Part shown: positions 20,453 through 30,935 of the stretch, in pieces | Layout of the letters: each line of letters begins with the position of its first letter | Position numbering within the stretch: position 1 is the first letter of the stretch | Assembly: GCF_030611305.1 (NCBI RefSeq) | Contig: NZ_JAUWQB010000003.1 | Coordinates: 1 to 64,000, forward strand | DNA from: Desulfobacula sp. | GTDB lineage: Bacteria > Desulfobacterota > Desulfobacteria > Desulfobacterales > Desulfobacteraceae | Reading direction: 5' to 3' | DNA: 64,000 nucleotides | Translations under genes and position numbers: made by a program | Notes under the pieces: generated by a model | The model's input: the letters and a program-made list of their open reading frames with translations, nothing else | Database searches by the model: none | What the model was told of the DNA's origin: nothing

Positions 20453-21841
20453 CTATTCCTCGGGTTGTAAATGCTCTGGAATTTCCAGCATTTTTATTAC
20501 AATTGGTTTTAAAAACGACCATCGGATACCGATCTCATATTCTTCTTCAAGATCTCTTATGGCATCCCAGCAGTTATGGCAGGGCGCTAAGACAAGCTTT
20601 GCTCCGGTAGCCAGGATCTGGTCCCTCTTTGTAATAAGCGCTATGTTTCGCTGCTTCCTGAAAAGACCGATACCATTAAACCCACCGCCTCCGCCGCAGC
20701 AATAATTATGCTCTTTGTTGGGGGACATCTCAATAAAATATCCGGGTTCAACAATATGCTTCATAATATCTCGTGTTGCTTTCTTTAGGCCATGATTTCT
20801 TATGTAATTGCATGAATCCTGAAGTGTTACAGGTTCTTTTATCCTTTTGTGGGGGTCAATTTTAAGTTTTCCCGTATTGAGTGCTTCTGCCAGCCATTCT
20901 ACATAATGAATAGATTCAGCCGGCGGCTGACCATTCTTTCGTCCGGCCCAGTAGGGTCCTTCAATGACGGTTGCCCTGTGGGCATGACCGCACTCAGTTC
21001 CAACCATCCTGACAGGTTTTAATCTTTCCATGGCCTCATACACAGTTTCCACCTGCATCTTGCAGGCAGCCCAGTCACCGGCAAACATGGCAAGGCTTGT
21101 CTGCTCCCATCCTTTTGATGGAACCGTCCAGTTCTCACCTGCTATATGGAACAGGATAGCAGCTTCGGCAAGGTCTTCGGGATAGTGTTTTACTTCCCTT
21201 GCGTTCACTGTGTACATGATATCGGCGCCTTCCACGTCAACTGGAACGGTGAGCCCGGGATAGTCATCTTCATACTCCTCAACCATCCACTCAAAGGTAT
21301 CGACAAAGTCCTCATCTGTGACATCCATTTGCGCTCTGTACACCCTGTGCATTCCCGCACCGATTTTCAACTCCCATGGCACAAACCCCTGCTGGTACAA
21401 CAGACCTCTAAGATAACCAAACATGATGCCCGTATCAATCCCATGGGGACAATACGTTCCGCACCTGTTGCAACAGGTGCATTTTGCCCATGCAACCTCC
21501 ATGGTATCCCGCATGAACTTATTGTCTACTTTTCCTTTTTTTCGTATGATTTCACCAAGGGTTGACTGAATCTTATACGCCGGTACCTGTTTGGGATCAC
21601 GGCCATTGACCTGGTAAAGAAAACAGGATTCGGCGCACATTCCGCAATGGGCACAGATCTCAAGCCAGGTTCTTATACGTGACTTACAGGTATTTTGTAT
21701 GGTTTTCCACAAAAGGTCAGAATCAATTTCCAGTTTCTCCATTTCCTTATAGTAGTTATTCCCACTGGTATCTGACAGCAGCTCATTAATGCCTTCTGCT
21801 GTATCTATGGGTTTTTTATTGCAAAATTTTCCTTCGGGCAT
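20453..21841 (-). CDS. hmcF: HmcF/HdrD-like iron-sulfur protein
   Basis: Two ferredoxin-type clusters ([25 protein letters not shown]) and CCG motifs ([22 protein letters not shown]). First downstream of HmcE. Confidence 0.85.
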   Translation of the reverse strand: MPEGKFCNKKPIDTAEGINELLSDTSGNNYYKEMEKLEIDSDLLWKTIQNTCKSRIRTWLEICAHCGMCAESCFLYQVNGRDPKQVPAYKIQSTLGEIIRKKGKVDNKFMRDTMEVAWAKCTCCNRCGTYCPHGIDTGIMFGYLRGLLYQQGFVPWELKIGAGMHRVYRAQMDVTDEDFVDTFEWMVEEYEDDYPGLTVPVDVEGADIMYTVNAREVKHYPEDLAEAAILFHIAGENWTVPSKGWEQTSLAMFAGDWAACKMQVETVYEAMERLKPVRMVGTECGHAHRATVIEGPYWAGRKNGQPPAESIHYVEWLAEALNTGKLKIDPHKRIKEPVTLQDSCNYIRNHGLKKATRDIMKHIVEPGYFIEMSPNKEHNYCCGGGGGFNGIGLFRKQRNIALITKRDQILATGAKLVLAPCHNCWDAIRDLEEEYEIGIRWSFLKPIVIKMLEIPEHLQPEE

Positions 21842-21880
21842 GGATCATTCTCCTTAAAGCTTAGGTGGGCCGGGTATTGC

Positions 21881-22558
21881 CTACCAAGCCATTTTTGTCC
21901 CTTTCATTCCTCCCCTCTTAATTCCAAAATCCATTCCAAGCTGGGCACGGGATGCAAAAAACAAAAAGACATGTGACAGCTTGGTAAAGGGTATGGCTAT
22001 CAAAAGGAGCTCACCACAAAAAATATGCATATTCAGCCAGAATGAATAATCTCCGACCTGATACCGGGCAAGAAGACCTGTAATAAAAGGAGCAATGGAT
22101 ATAAGTAAAATAAAATAATCATAGAGTGTGGTCATTATCCTGACCTCGGGAAGAACCATTCGTCTTAACACAAGAAAAAAGGCGCTGACAACCACAGTCC
22201 AAGTTAATATGTCCGCAAAAGTAGCGTTTAAAGTAAAAAATGAAATTCCCAGTTTTTCCTTAAGAAACAGGCTATGCCCCAACAGAAAAAGAGGAATCAT
22301 AACAGCTCCGATATGGAATCCGAAAAAGGCAACGGTAATGAACGGCTGAGTACGCCATCCATATGTTCCAAAAGGAATCAGCCATTTATAGATAGACCGG
22401 ACAGCCCCCTTAAATCCCGCAGCCGGGTACGAGGTATACGCCACCCTGTCCAACCGCCAGCTTAGGCCTTTGAAATACATGATAAATCGTACAATCATTC
22501 CAATCAAACAGACTCCCAGAGCTATCCAGAAGAATAAGCCTGTTAAAAGATCATGCAT
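21881..22558 (-). CDS. hmcE: HmcE, NarI/DsrM-like membrane cytochrome b subunit
   Basis: Hydrophobic multi-TM protein with histidines (GFHIGAVMIPLFLLGHSLFL, FAILTWTVVV-type helices) in hmc gene order. Confidence 0.8.
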   Translation of the reverse strand: MHDLLTGLFFWIALGVCLIGMIVRFIMYFKGLSWRLDRVAYTSYPAAGFKGAVRSIYKWLIPFGTYGWRTQPFITVAFFGFHIGAVMIPLFLLGHSLFLKEKLGISFFTLNATFADILTWTVVVSAFFLVLRRMVLPEVRIMTTLYDYFILLISIAPFITGLLARYQVGDYSFWLNMHIFCGELLLIAIPFTKLSHVFLFFASRAQLGMDFGIKRGGMKGTKMAW

Positions 22559-22587
22559 TGTTTAATCCTCCATATAATAAATTAACT

Positions 22588-22719
22588 CTAATCATCTTCT
22601 CTGTCCGTCAGGAATTTCCAGAAAAGCGGCATAAAAACAAGAATCCCACCCATAATGATATACGTTATTCCTTTGGTATGTGTCATAAAATCCTGAAGTG
22701 TAAAAATAATATTTTCCAA
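22588..22719 (-). CDS. hmcD: HmcD, 43-aa single-TM subunit (TTG start)
   Basis: Hand translation: (M)ENIIFTLQDFMTHTKGITYIIMGGILVFMPLFWKFLTDREDD*. Preceded by AAGGAGGATAC, located between hmcC and hmcE. Below the ORF-track length cutoff. Confidence 0.78.
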   Translation of the reverse strand: MENIIFTLQDFMTHTKGITYIIMGGILVFMPLFWKFLTDREDD

Positions 22720-22739
22720 AGTATCCTCCTTTATCCCTT

Positions 22740-23909
22740 CTAATGGGCCTTGTAATCAGGGTGCTCATGAAGAATAGGCATCCGGGTTGCAATAAATTTG
22801 TAAACCACAATTCCCAGGGTAACGATAAAAACAGAAGTGGATATTTCCATAAAGCTTGGACAATACCTTTCAGCAGAGGGCAGATGCCAGTTAAATGCTA
22901 CAACGGAAATATTGAGTCTGTTCAGTACGATTCCCAGAACCGTCCAGATTGATGCCAGCCGAACCAGCACAAGGTTCTTTTCCCTTGAACCCACAGCATA
23001 TAAAATGGCAGGGAAAAGGACAAATCCGACCAGTTCCAAAAGAAACCAGAGTCCCCAGCCTGTGAAGAGATAATGCCAGTTGTCGTCTATGGAAAGGCCG
23101 ATGATCTTGATACAAACATATCCCATCATCACGAATGACGCCGCTTTGGCAAATCCGAAGGCAACCCCGCGACTTTCGCTCAAATGAGTTTCATCCATTT
23201 TGTGTTTAAGATAGCGGTGTGCAAGACTTCCTTCAAAAATAACCATGGACATGCCGGCAAACATGCTGGAGATGAAAAAATATACCGGCAGATAGGACGA
23301 ATACCATAATGGGTGAAGCTTTGACGGCGCAATCATAAAAAGAGCACCCAGAGACGACTGGTGAAGGGTGGAAAGAATGACCCCGAAAATCGTCAACAAC
23401 AGGGTTAATTTTACCACCCAATTGCGTAGCTTCTTGAACCCCAGCCATTCCATGGCAGAAGGACTGAATTCGATGAACAATACGGTAATATAAAGGAACA
23501 CGCAAAGTCCCACTTCAAACAAGAGTGAAGAGGTTCCCTGGGAATAGAATATTGGATAGGGCAAACGCCAGGGACGGCCAACATCATAGTGAAGGGCCAG
23601 AACAACAAGGGCATAACCTAAAAATGCGGTTAAAATAGCAGGTCGGACGGCTGAATGGAACCGCTTCAGTCCAAAGAGATAGCATGCCGCAGATGTTACA
23701 TAACCGCCCGCTGCAAGGGCGACACCACACAGCAGGTCAAATCCGATCCATATCCCCCAGGGGTTATTGTTATCAAGGTTGGTCACCACACCCAGGCCCA
23801 TCGTAAACCTGAGAATGGTTAACACAAGTCCACCCGCAAGGATGATACCTGTCACCACATTAAACACAGTAAATTTTGAATTTTCAGGAATCCTGTTATC
23901 CAAATCCAT
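22740..23909 (-). CDS. hmcC: HmcC, NrfD-family integral membrane subunit
   Basis: 389 aa, many TM segments; NPWGIWIGFDLLCGVALAAGGYV is an NrfD/HybB signature. Confidence 0.88.
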   Translation of the reverse strand: MDLDNRIPENSKFTVFNVVTGIILAGGLVLTILRFTMGLGVVTNLDNNNPWGIWIGFDLLCGVALAAGGYVTSAACYLFGLKRFHSAVRPAILTAFLGYALVVLALHYDVGRPWRLPYPIFYSQGTSSLLFEVGLCVFLYITVLFIEFSPSAMEWLGFKKLRNWVVKLTLLLTIFGVILSTLHQSSLGALFMIAPSKLHPLWYSSYLPVYFFISSMFAGMSMVIFEGSLAHRYLKHKMDETHLSESRGVAFGFAKAASFVMMGYVCIKIIGLSIDDNWHYLFTGWGLWFLLELVGFVLFPAILYAVGSREKNLVLVRLASIWTVLGIVLNRLNISVVAFNWHLPSAERYCPSFMEISTSVFIVTLGIVVYKFIATRMPILHEHPDYKAH

Positions 23910-25025
23910 CTATTCCTCCTGTTTACCTTTATCTTCGGAATCTTCAAGCTTCTCAGTCGTTTTTGAGTCCTGTTCTTCCCCGGCTTCGGCTTCTTTTTCT
24001 TTTGCAGCTTCTTCAAGAGCTTTTTTTATTTCAAAATTGATTGCAGCAGTTTTCTCTTTGGTCATTTTCTCTCTGAGCTCTTCTATCTTTTGATTCATTT
24101 CTTCATTGGCCTGAACTCTTGCCTCTTGCAATGCTTCATCTTTTTCTTCTTTGGCTATCTTATCTTTTCTCTTGGAAATGGCATATACTCCGGTCAATAA
24201 TACCGGCCAAAGTCCGACAACGATTGGAACAGCCGAAAGCGGTCCCGAGGTAAGTTCAGGGGCTGATTTTGTTCCCAAATCCTCTCTCATGCCAATGGTT
24301 TCAAACGGTTGCCCGGAAAGGTAAAGCCAGCTTGTCCCGCCCATTTCATATTCGCCATATACATGGTCAACATATTGATCAGGATGTTTTTGAATTCTGA
24401 TTTTTGCAATTTTTATAAGCGCTTCTCTTTCTCCAAAAATCAATGCTTCCCTGGGACAGGCTTCCACACAACCCGGAAGTTTACCTTCTTCTAACCGGGG
24501 AGCGCACATGGTACATTTAGTCACCCTGGGAGTAAGGACTTTATCATATTCATAGGCTGGAATCTCAAAAGGACATGCTACCATGCAATACCGGCATCCC
24601 ACACAGAGAGAATCATCATACACGACCGGTCCTGCCGGTGTTTTTTTAAATGCCTTAACAAAACAGGCAGAGGCACATGCAGGCTCAAGGCAATGGTTGC
24701 ACTGTTTTTTTACAAAGACTTTTTCCTTGGCCTGAAACTGGTTAACAACGGTATATTCATATGCCTGGGTACGCCTCTTTTTATCGAGAACACTTAAATC
24801 CTCAAACGATTTTTCAGGTTGTGGTAAATCATTTACCTTGGTGCAGGCCTGTTCGCATTTTCTGCATCCAATACACTTGGTTGTGTCATGCAGAACTCCG
24901 GAACTTCCCGGATATCCCTTGAAATGTTTGTTTGCGGCACCATAGGCTTTTGTCAGGGAACCAGTTGTGGTGGCGCCGATAGCCGCTCCAAATGAACCCA
25001 AAAACTTTCTACGAGAAATAGCCAT
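23910..25025 (-). CDS. hmcB: HmcB, periplasmic ferredoxin-like subunit with Tat signal
   Basis: Tat motif [12 protein letters not shown]; four 4Fe-4S motifs ([40 protein letters not shown]); C-terminal TM and charged coiled-coil tail. Confidence 0.88.
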   Translation of the reverse strand: MAISRRKFLGSFGAAIGATTTGSLTKAYGAANKHFKGYPGSSGVLHDTTKCIGCRKCEQACTKVNDLPQPEKSFEDLSVLDKKRRTQAYEYTVVNQFQAKEKVFVKKQCNHCLEPACASACFVKAFKKTPAGPVVYDDSLCVGCRYCMVACPFEIPAYEYDKVLTPRVTKCTMCAPRLEEGKLPGCVEACPREALIFGEREALIKIAKIRIQKHPDQYVDHVYGEYEMGGTSWLYLSGQPFETIGMREDLGTKSAPELTSGPLSAVPIVVGLWPVLLTGVYAISKRKDKIAKEEKDEALQEARVQANEEMNQKIEELREKMTKEKTAAINFEIKKALEEAAKEKEAEAGEEQDSKTTEKLEDSEDKGKQEE

Positions 25026-25060
25026 AATTTTACCCTTATTATTTGTATCCTTTGAATATT

Positions 25061-26626
25061 CTATTTCTTTTCTTCATGACATTTGACACAGTCGGTTGCT
25101 GCAACGGATTTAACTTCCATTTTCTGATGGCAGGTTATGCACTGGCCATGATATGCACCTTTCAATCCCGGTCTGCCATCCGAATCCGGGCCTTTTTTAC
25201 TGTGACAGGATGCGCATCTGGGAGGCTCAAGCGTTTTAGGGCTATTGTGATGGCATCCCATACACAGCCCTGCCTGGTCTTTATGAAAAGCCTTAGCCAT
25301 ATCGCTTTTCTCAACTCTTAAGAATATAGCCTGAACCATTTTTCGGTGTGGAAACTGACTGGGTTTATACTCATTGGCCAACACATCAATAACGATTTCC
25401 TCAGGAATCTTGTCTTCTAAAACAAGGTTATAATCTGAAGAAAGATCGGTTAACGCCTTTCTTGCAACTTCCCCGGGTTCCATGGCCTCAAGCTGCGCCT
25501 GCTGCAAATTATGACATGTTTTACATGAGTCGGAATTATCCTTTTCAGCGGGTGCCTGAAAATGACAGCCGGCACAATCCGAGCTTTTTGTAAATTCCTT
25601 GTGGCAGCCGATACAACTCCTGGTGTTATCCAGATTGTGCATCGCTTGTGCAAGACTGACAAATCCGCCTTTTGAATCTCCTCCGTCCGTCTTATGGCAG
25701 TCATTACATTTTTTCAATGTTTCGTGGTGACATGCCTTACAGCTTTCAGTTCTTGTTTCATGGACTTTGTGATTAAACGCGACACCGTTCATATAATTTT
25801 TTGTCGCTTTACTGCCAGTCTCCCAACCTGTAATAGCAACTTCGTCCGGCTGGCTTCGTTTGAGCCGGGGAATATCAACAACTTTTTTTATCTTTTGCTG
25901 CTTTCCTTTATCATGACAACCCTCGCAGGTTGTAGGGCCGGCAGTAATCTTTTGGTCTTTGAAGGTTTGATGACATTTTACACAAGCATCATGAGAGGCT
26001 TCTTGAATGGGCCTGATGTCGTCTTGTTTTATTGATTTATGACAATAAGAACAGGATTCTTCCTCGCCTTTGATATAAAAAATCTCTTTTGTTTTCTCAT
26101 TATATTTATGATGACAACTACTGCAATTTTCTTTAATTGAAGGGTCCATACCCTTAATCTGGTCTGAACTTTCATGGATAAAATGCAATGATTTGTCAAA
26201 CTTGATTTCTTCCCAAGAGGATCCCATGGGCTTTGTTGTAGCATGACAGGATCGGCAATCAGCAGTAACAGGTCCTGCTTTTTCGTTGGATGCTTTTTTC
26301 TCCACATGACAGGCAATACATTCGGCATGATAAGAATCCATGGACGCTTTTTCGGTTGTCCTTTTGAATTCAAAGACGAAACCACCCTCTTTTTCAATAT
26401 GACAGGCTGTGCATTTCCCATCAACAGCCTGGGTGTGAAGATCATGCAGAAAACCGACTGCCGGCATTTCATTTTTGCTTAACTCCGCCCCAAGCTGAAT
26501 ATTGATACGATCCAGTCTTTTATCATCATTGCTCTTTTTAGTAGTGCTTTGCCCTATTAAGGGAAACAAAATGGATAAGACAATCATCGCAAGAATAATC
26601 AGCTGAAATGGTTTAACTTTTGACAT
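25061..26626 (-). CDS. hmcA: HmcA, 16-heme high-molecular-weight cytochrome c
   Basis: Signal/TM N-terminus and 16 CXXCH motifs counted by eye, from CTACH to CVKCH. Confidence 0.93.
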   Translation of the reverse strand: MSKVKPFQLIILAMIVLSILFPLIGQSTTKKSNDDKRLDRINIQLGAELSKNEMPAVGFLHDLHTQAVDGKCTACHIEKEGGFVFEFKRTTEKASMDSYHAECIACHVEKKASNEKAGPVTADCRSCHATTKPMGSSWEEIKFDKSLHFIHESSDQIKGMDPSIKENCSSCHHKYNEKTKEIFYIKGEEESCSYCHKSIKQDDIRPIQEASHDACVKCHQTFKDQKITAGPTTCEGCHDKGKQQKIKKVVDIPRLKRSQPDEVAITGWETGSKATKNYMNGVAFNHKVHETRTESCKACHHETLKKCNDCHKTDGGDSKGGFVSLAQAMHNLDNTRSCIGCHKEFTKSSDCAGCHFQAPAEKDNSDSCKTCHNLQQAQLEAMEPGEVARKALTDLSSDYNLVLEDKIPEEIVIDVLANEYKPSQFPHRKMVQAIFLRVEKSDMAKAFHKDQAGLCMGCHHNSPKTLEPPRCASCHSKKGPDSDGRPGLKGAYHGQCITCHQKMEVKSVAATDCVKCHEEKK

Positions 26627-27049
26627 GGTTCAATCCCCTGATTGATTTTTAAAAACTCAATTCCAATAAACCCAACCAAATTAATCGGATTATTTCCTAC
26701 TGTTTTTCTATGATTAAGTCAATAGAAAAAATGATCGCTCTCTATATATTTATAAAAATTATTATTATATCAAGAAGTTACCAAATAAAATTTCCAGCCT
26801 GAATCATTTTCTGACCATCAATTTCATTGTTCTTTCAGGCGGGTTGGACCAAATGTCAGTTGATATTAAATCTGCCATTTTATTTATTTTTTATTCCTGG
26901 GCATCTTTTCTGCCCGACTGGCATCTTTTCTACTTGATTTTATTAAATTTTTCTGAGTAAAATTAACCCTTTTAATTCGGGCACAAACTGAATTGACTTT
27001 TTCAACCGAATGCTGATTAGAATATAGATATATAGAACAGGAGGAAGGA

Positions 27050-27883
27050 ATGGCAAAAATTGTAAATCGTGAAGAGATGGCTCAAGGAACCATTATTCTT
27101 AACGAAATAAAAGCACCCCGCATATCACAAAAAGCCAAACCCGGTCAATTTGTGATACTTCAAGCCGATGAAACAGGAGAGCGCATCCCTTTGACGATGG
27201 CAGACACAAATCCGGACAAAGGTACAATCACAATTATTTACATGGTAATTGGAAAATCCACGGCCCGGTTTAAAGATTTAAAGGTTGGTGATGAATATTA
27301 CGCCCTGATTGGCCCTCTTGGAAAGCCCACCCATGTTGAAAAAGTTGGAAAAGTTGTCTGTGTCGGCGGCGGAACCGGGATCGCAGTTCTTCACCCCATC
27401 GCCCAGGCTCTTAAAGCAGCAGGCAATGAAGTTACTACCATATTGGGTGCCAGAAGCTATGATCTTTTGATCATGGAAGAAAAAATGAAGGCTGCATCCA
27501 ATACGCTGCATATCTGTACAGATGACGGTTCTCATGGCCACCATGGATTTGTGACCGATGTATTAAAAGATGTCCTGGAAAAAGAAGAGATTGACCTTGT
27601 TGTTGCCATAGGCCCTATCCCCATGATGAAATTCTGTAGCCTTATCACCAAGGAAAAGAATGTCAAAACCCTTGTCAGCCTTAACCCGATTATGGTGGAT
27701 GGCACAGGCATGTGCGGCTGCTGCCGCGTAACTATAGGTAATGATACTAAATTCGCCTGCGTGGATGGCCCGGAATTTGACGGTCATAAAGTAGACTTTG
27801 ATGAACTGGCCAAGCGTCTTGCTTCTTATCTTGATGATGAAAAGGCAAGCTATGACGCCTATGAGAAATGTAAAGCACAATAA
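27050..27883 (+). CDS. nfnA: NADH-dependent ferredoxin:NADP oxidoreductase small subunit (NfnA / sulfide dehydrogenase B-like)
   Basis: FNR-like fold: GQFVILQADETGERIPLTMAD, VGGGTGIAVLHPIAQAL; C-terminal 2Fe-2S cysteines DGTGMCGCCRVTIGNDTKFACVDGPEFDGH. Confidence 0.9.
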   Translation: MAKIVNREEMAQGTIILNEIKAPRISQKAKPGQFVILQADETGERIPLTMADTNPDKGTITIIYMVIGKSTARFKDLKVGDEYYALIGPLGKPTHVEKVGKVVCVGGGTGIAVLHPIAQALKAAGNEVTTILGARSYDLLIMEEKMKAASNTLHICTDDGSHGHHGFVTDVLKDVLEKEEIDLVVAIGPIPMMKFCSLITKEKNVKTLVSLNPIMVDGTGMCGCCRVTIGNDTKFACVDGPEFDGHKVDFDELAKRLASYLDDEKASYDAYEKCKAQ

Positions 27884-27918
27884 AATATACCATCATGGTT
27901 GTATATATGGAGGAATAA

Positions 27919-29331
27919 ATGGCAGATAAGAAACCAAAAAAAATAAAGGTGCCAAGGGCAAAAATGCCTGAACAGGATCCCAATGTAAGAAGAAGAAATT
28001 TTGAAGAAGTTCCCCTGGGGCTTACCCCGGAAATGGCTATGGTTGAAGCCTCAAGATGTCTTCAATGCAAAAAGCCGCTATGTATAGAAGGATGCCCGGT
28101 TTCTGTTAAAATACCAGAGTTTATTAAACTGATTGCTGAAAATGACTTTTCAGGCGCTGCAAAAAAATTATGGGAAACAAATGCACTTCCGGCTGTTTGC
28201 GGACGTGTCTGTCCCCAGGAAGAACAATGCGAGATAAAATGTATTGTGGGCAAAAAAGGTGAGCCTGTAGCCATTGGATATCTTGAAAGATTTGCAGCTG
28301 ACTGGGAAAGGCAAAACGGCTCAGGAGAATCCCCTGTTGTCGCTAAAAAAACCGGCAAGAAAGTAGCCGTCATAGGTTCCGGCCCATCCGGCCTTACTGT
28401 TGCCGGAGACCTTTTACTCAAAGGGCATGATGTCACAATTTTTGAAGCATTCCACAAACCCGGCGGAGTATTGGTATATGGAATCCCTGAGTTCAGGCTT
28501 CCAAAAGAGATTGTTGCCTCAGAAGTTGCCACACTTGAAAAAATGGGTGCAAACATTGAATGCAATTCCGTGGTCGGAGCTTCCGTCACCATTGATGAGC
28601 TTTTCGAAGAAGGGTATAATGCTGCATATATCGGAGTTGGAGCTGGTCTTCCAATGTTCATGAACCTTCCCGGAGAAAACATGATCGGCATCTATTCAGC
28701 AAATGAGTACCTGACCCGTACCAATCTGATGAAAGGGTATCTTTTCCCTGAATATGACACCCCCGTTGCCCGGGGTAAAAATGTGGTTGTCTTAGGGGCA
28801 GGAAATGTTGCCATGGACTCGGCAAGAACAGCCATGAGGCTTGGAGCGGACTCTGTAAAAATCGTTTACAGAAGATCCCGTAACGAAATGCCGGCAAGGG
28901 AAGAAGAACTTCATCATGCTGAAGAAGAAAAGATTGAATTTGTTCTTCTGACCAATCCCACTCAATTTTTTGGAGATGAGAATGGTCGCCTGACAGGAAT
29001 GGAATGCCTTAAAATGGAACTTGGAGAGCCGGATGATTCAGGCAGACGACGGCCCATACCCATTGAAGGCTCTGAATATAAATTTGACTGCGATCTTGTG
29101 GTTGTATCCGTTGGTTCAAACGCCAATCCTCTGCTGACAAATTCAACACCTGATATTTCCCTTAACAGATGGGGTAATATTGTGGCCGATCCTGAAAACG
29201 GGAAAACATCCAAGAAAGGTGTATGGGCAGGTGGAGATATTGTAACCGGCGCTGCGACAGTTATTCTGGCCATGGGTGCCGGAAGAAAGGCTGCCACTTC
29301 AATGCACGATTACCTGACCCTGGGCTGGTAA
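27919..29331 (+). CDS. nfnB: NfnB / glutamate synthase small subunit-like flavoprotein
   Basis: CLQCKKPLCIEGCPVSVKIPEFI, VAVIGSGPSGLTVAGDLLLKGHDVTIFEA, VVVLGAGNVAMDSARTAMRLGA. Confidence 0.92.
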   Translation: MADKKPKKIKVPRAKMPEQDPNVRRRNFEEVPLGLTPEMAMVEASRCLQCKKPLCIEGCPVSVKIPEFIKLIAENDFSGAAKKLWETNALPAVCGRVCPQEEQCEIKCIVGKKGEPVAIGYLERFAADWERQNGSGESPVVAKKTGKKVAVIGSGPSGLTVAGDLLLKGHDVTIFEAFHKPGGVLVYGIPEFRLPKEIVASEVATLEKMGANIECNSVVGASVTIDELFEEGYNAAYIGVGAGLPMFMNLPGENMIGIYSANEYLTRTNLMKGYLFPEYDTPVARGKNVVVLGAGNVAMDSARTAMRLGADSVKIVYRRSRNEMPAREEELHHAEEEKIEFVLLTNPTQFFGDENGRLTGMECLKMELGEPDDSGRRRPIPIEGSEYKFDCDLVVVSVGSNANPLLTNSTPDISLNRWGNIVADPENGKTSKKGVWAGGDIVTGAATVILAMGAGRKAATSMHDYLTLGW

Positions 29332-29353
29332 CTCATAAGACATAACAAGACTA

Positions 29354-29391
29354 AAGGTTAACCATTGAATTTTTTTTCAATGGTTAACCTT
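29354..29391. terminator. bidirectional intrinsic terminator
   Basis: Perfect 16-bp stem AAGGTTAACCATTGAA / TTCAATGGTTAACCTT with a T6 loop. Lies between convergent nfnB (+) and cooT-like (-), with T-rich sequence on the + side. Confidence 0.85.
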
Positions 29392-29408
29392 ATTTTTATA
29401 ACAATTTT

Positions 29409-29612
29409 CTATTGTTTAATATATATCTTGTGATCCACCAGTGACAATGCGTGGATATGGCCTTTGATAAATTTTTGCTCGCCAAAGATAGAAATAAGAA
29501 GGATACCGTTTTCCTCCGGTTCAACCTTGTCAACAGCTTCCATTAACAGTGTTTCATTAGGCTCGCCAGGCTTGCCGTCATTTTCAAGTAAATATGCATT
29601 TGCTTCGCACAT
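29409..29612 (-). CDS. CooT-family nickel-binding protein
   Basis: MCEANAYLLENDG...LMEAVDKVEPEENGILLISIFGEQKFIKGHIHALSLVDHKIYI; N-terminal MCE with a single Cys. Confidence 0.75.
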   Translation of the reverse strand: MCEANAYLLENDGKPGEPNETLLMEAVDKVEPEENGILLISIFGEQKFIKGHIHALSLVDHKIYIKQ

Positions 29613-29633
29613 AACGCCTTCTCTCCTCGTATA

Positions 29634-30059
29634 TTATAAAAAAGATAAATGTTTATCCAATAATTCATCCACCAGTTGAGGCAGGGGCAGATCGCTCACC
29701 CCAACAATTTTCAGGTTTTCCTGGGTCAACGGCAGAAGAATTTTTTTTGCATCGGCAGAACATACGGCTTCTGCCATCAAGGGGGTCACCTCTCCCATCA
29801 TTGCATGGGGCATGATAATCCCCACAGGCCCGATAATGATATCCGCTTTTTTCACAGTCTGAACAATTGCATTAGTGCCGGAAGCCCCCTTGTTTGCCTT
29901 TGCCTTTAACATCTGAGCCGTAGCAATGGCATTGGTTCCCAGGGCAAAAACTTCTATTCTCTCTTCAAACCGTTCTTTGAGTTTTTTAATAATTGTGGAT
30001 CCGATTCCACCCCCCTGACCATCTATGACACAAACTTTTTTTTGCTTGTTCACTCTCAT
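29634..30059 (-). CDS. DUF3842 family protein
   Basis: VIDGQGGGIGSTIIKKLKE...ALGTNAIATAQMLKAKANKGASGTNAIVQTVKKADIIIGPVGIIMPHAMMGE. Confidence 0.7.
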   Translation of the reverse strand: MRVNKQKKVCVIDGQGGGIGSTIIKKLKERFEERIEVFALGTNAIATAQMLKAKANKGASGTNAIVQTVKKADIIIGPVGIIMPHAMMGEVTPLMAEAVCSADAKKILLPLTQENLKIVGVSDLPLPQLVDELLDKHLSFL

Positions 30060-30079
30060 ACCTGTTATTTGCCTTTAGT

Positions 30080-30721
30080 TTATTTTATTTCACTCAATAC
30101 CTTTTTGACTTCATTTAAAATCGCATCTTCGACTTTCCCCTTGGTGCTGTTTCCATCAATGATGACAATTTTCTCAAGGTCCTTTAATGCATCAAAGGCT
30201 TTAAAATAGCTGGCCCTGACTTTTTTCATGATATCTATTTTCTCATACATTTCAAAATTGCTGCGGCTGTTTTTTATTCTTTCAAGACAAATATCAGGAT
30301 CAACATCAATAAAAATTGTCACATCAGGCCTTAAAATCTCTGCATTCAGGGCGTTTGCATGGATCACCCATTTCATATCGATATATTGGGCATGATACGC
30401 GTATGATGAAAAATAATACCTGTCACATAATACAATCTCACCCTGATCGACTTTATGGCGGATTCCACTCACTTTATTCACCAGATGATCTGTTCTGTCC
30501 GCTGCAAAAAGAGAGGCAATGGTTCTTTGATCAGTCGGGACTTTTCCTGAAAGCATCTGCCGGATTAATGATCCGACAGGTCCGTCAGTGGGTTCAAATG
30601 TCGAATAGACTTTATAACCAAATGCTTCCAGCCGCTTTGATATCTTCTTTATCTGAGTGCTTTTTCCAGACCCGTCAATTCCTTCAAAAACAATAAATCT
30701 GCCGTTAGTTTTATTACCCAA
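30080..30721 (-). CDS. tmk: thymidylate kinase
   Basis: FIVFEGIDGSGKSTQIKKISKRLE, TFEPTDGPVGSLIR, LFAADRTDHL, LCDRYYFSSYAYH. Confidence 0.93.
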   Translation of the reverse strand: MGNKTNGRFIVFEGIDGSGKSTQIKKISKRLEAFGYKVYSTFEPTDGPVGSLIRQMLSGKVPTDQRTIASLFAADRTDHLVNKVSGIRHKVDQGEIVLCDRYYFSSYAYHAQYIDMKWVIHANALNAEILRPDVTIFIDVDPDICLERIKNSRSNFEMYEKIDIMKKVRASYFKAFDALKDLEKIVIIDGNSTKGKVEDAILNEVKKVLSEIK

Positions 30722-30935
30722 TTTGTAAATCCCATACTTCCAAATTATTGAAGATTCTCCAGTAAGAAGGAGAACCTGATTTTCTTCCGCTCACATTACC
30801 GGTTCATCCACCGGAACACAATCTATAACAATATACGGATTTCTTTACAAGTATTTGACATAAAAAGAGGTCTTGCTATCCTTATGAAACCGGTTTATTA
30901 AAGTATGATTCTAATTTTAAATATTTAGGTGATAT

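Noticed and set aside
22592-22810. 72-aa minus-strand ORF at the hmcC/hmcE gap
   Set aside because: It overlaps the hmcC 3' end, starts inside coding sequence and is in a different frame from the clear HmcD reading frame with a strong RBS.
26881-27049. Sigma-54 promoter upstream of nfnA
   Set aside because: TGGCATCTTTTCTAC lacks the conserved GC at -12, so it does not fit TGGCAC-N5-TTGC well enough.
28062-28691. 209-aa minus-strand ORF antisense to nfnB
   Set aside because: It lies wholly opposite a well-supported gene, and its Pro/Ser-rich composition is typical of an antisense shadow ORF.
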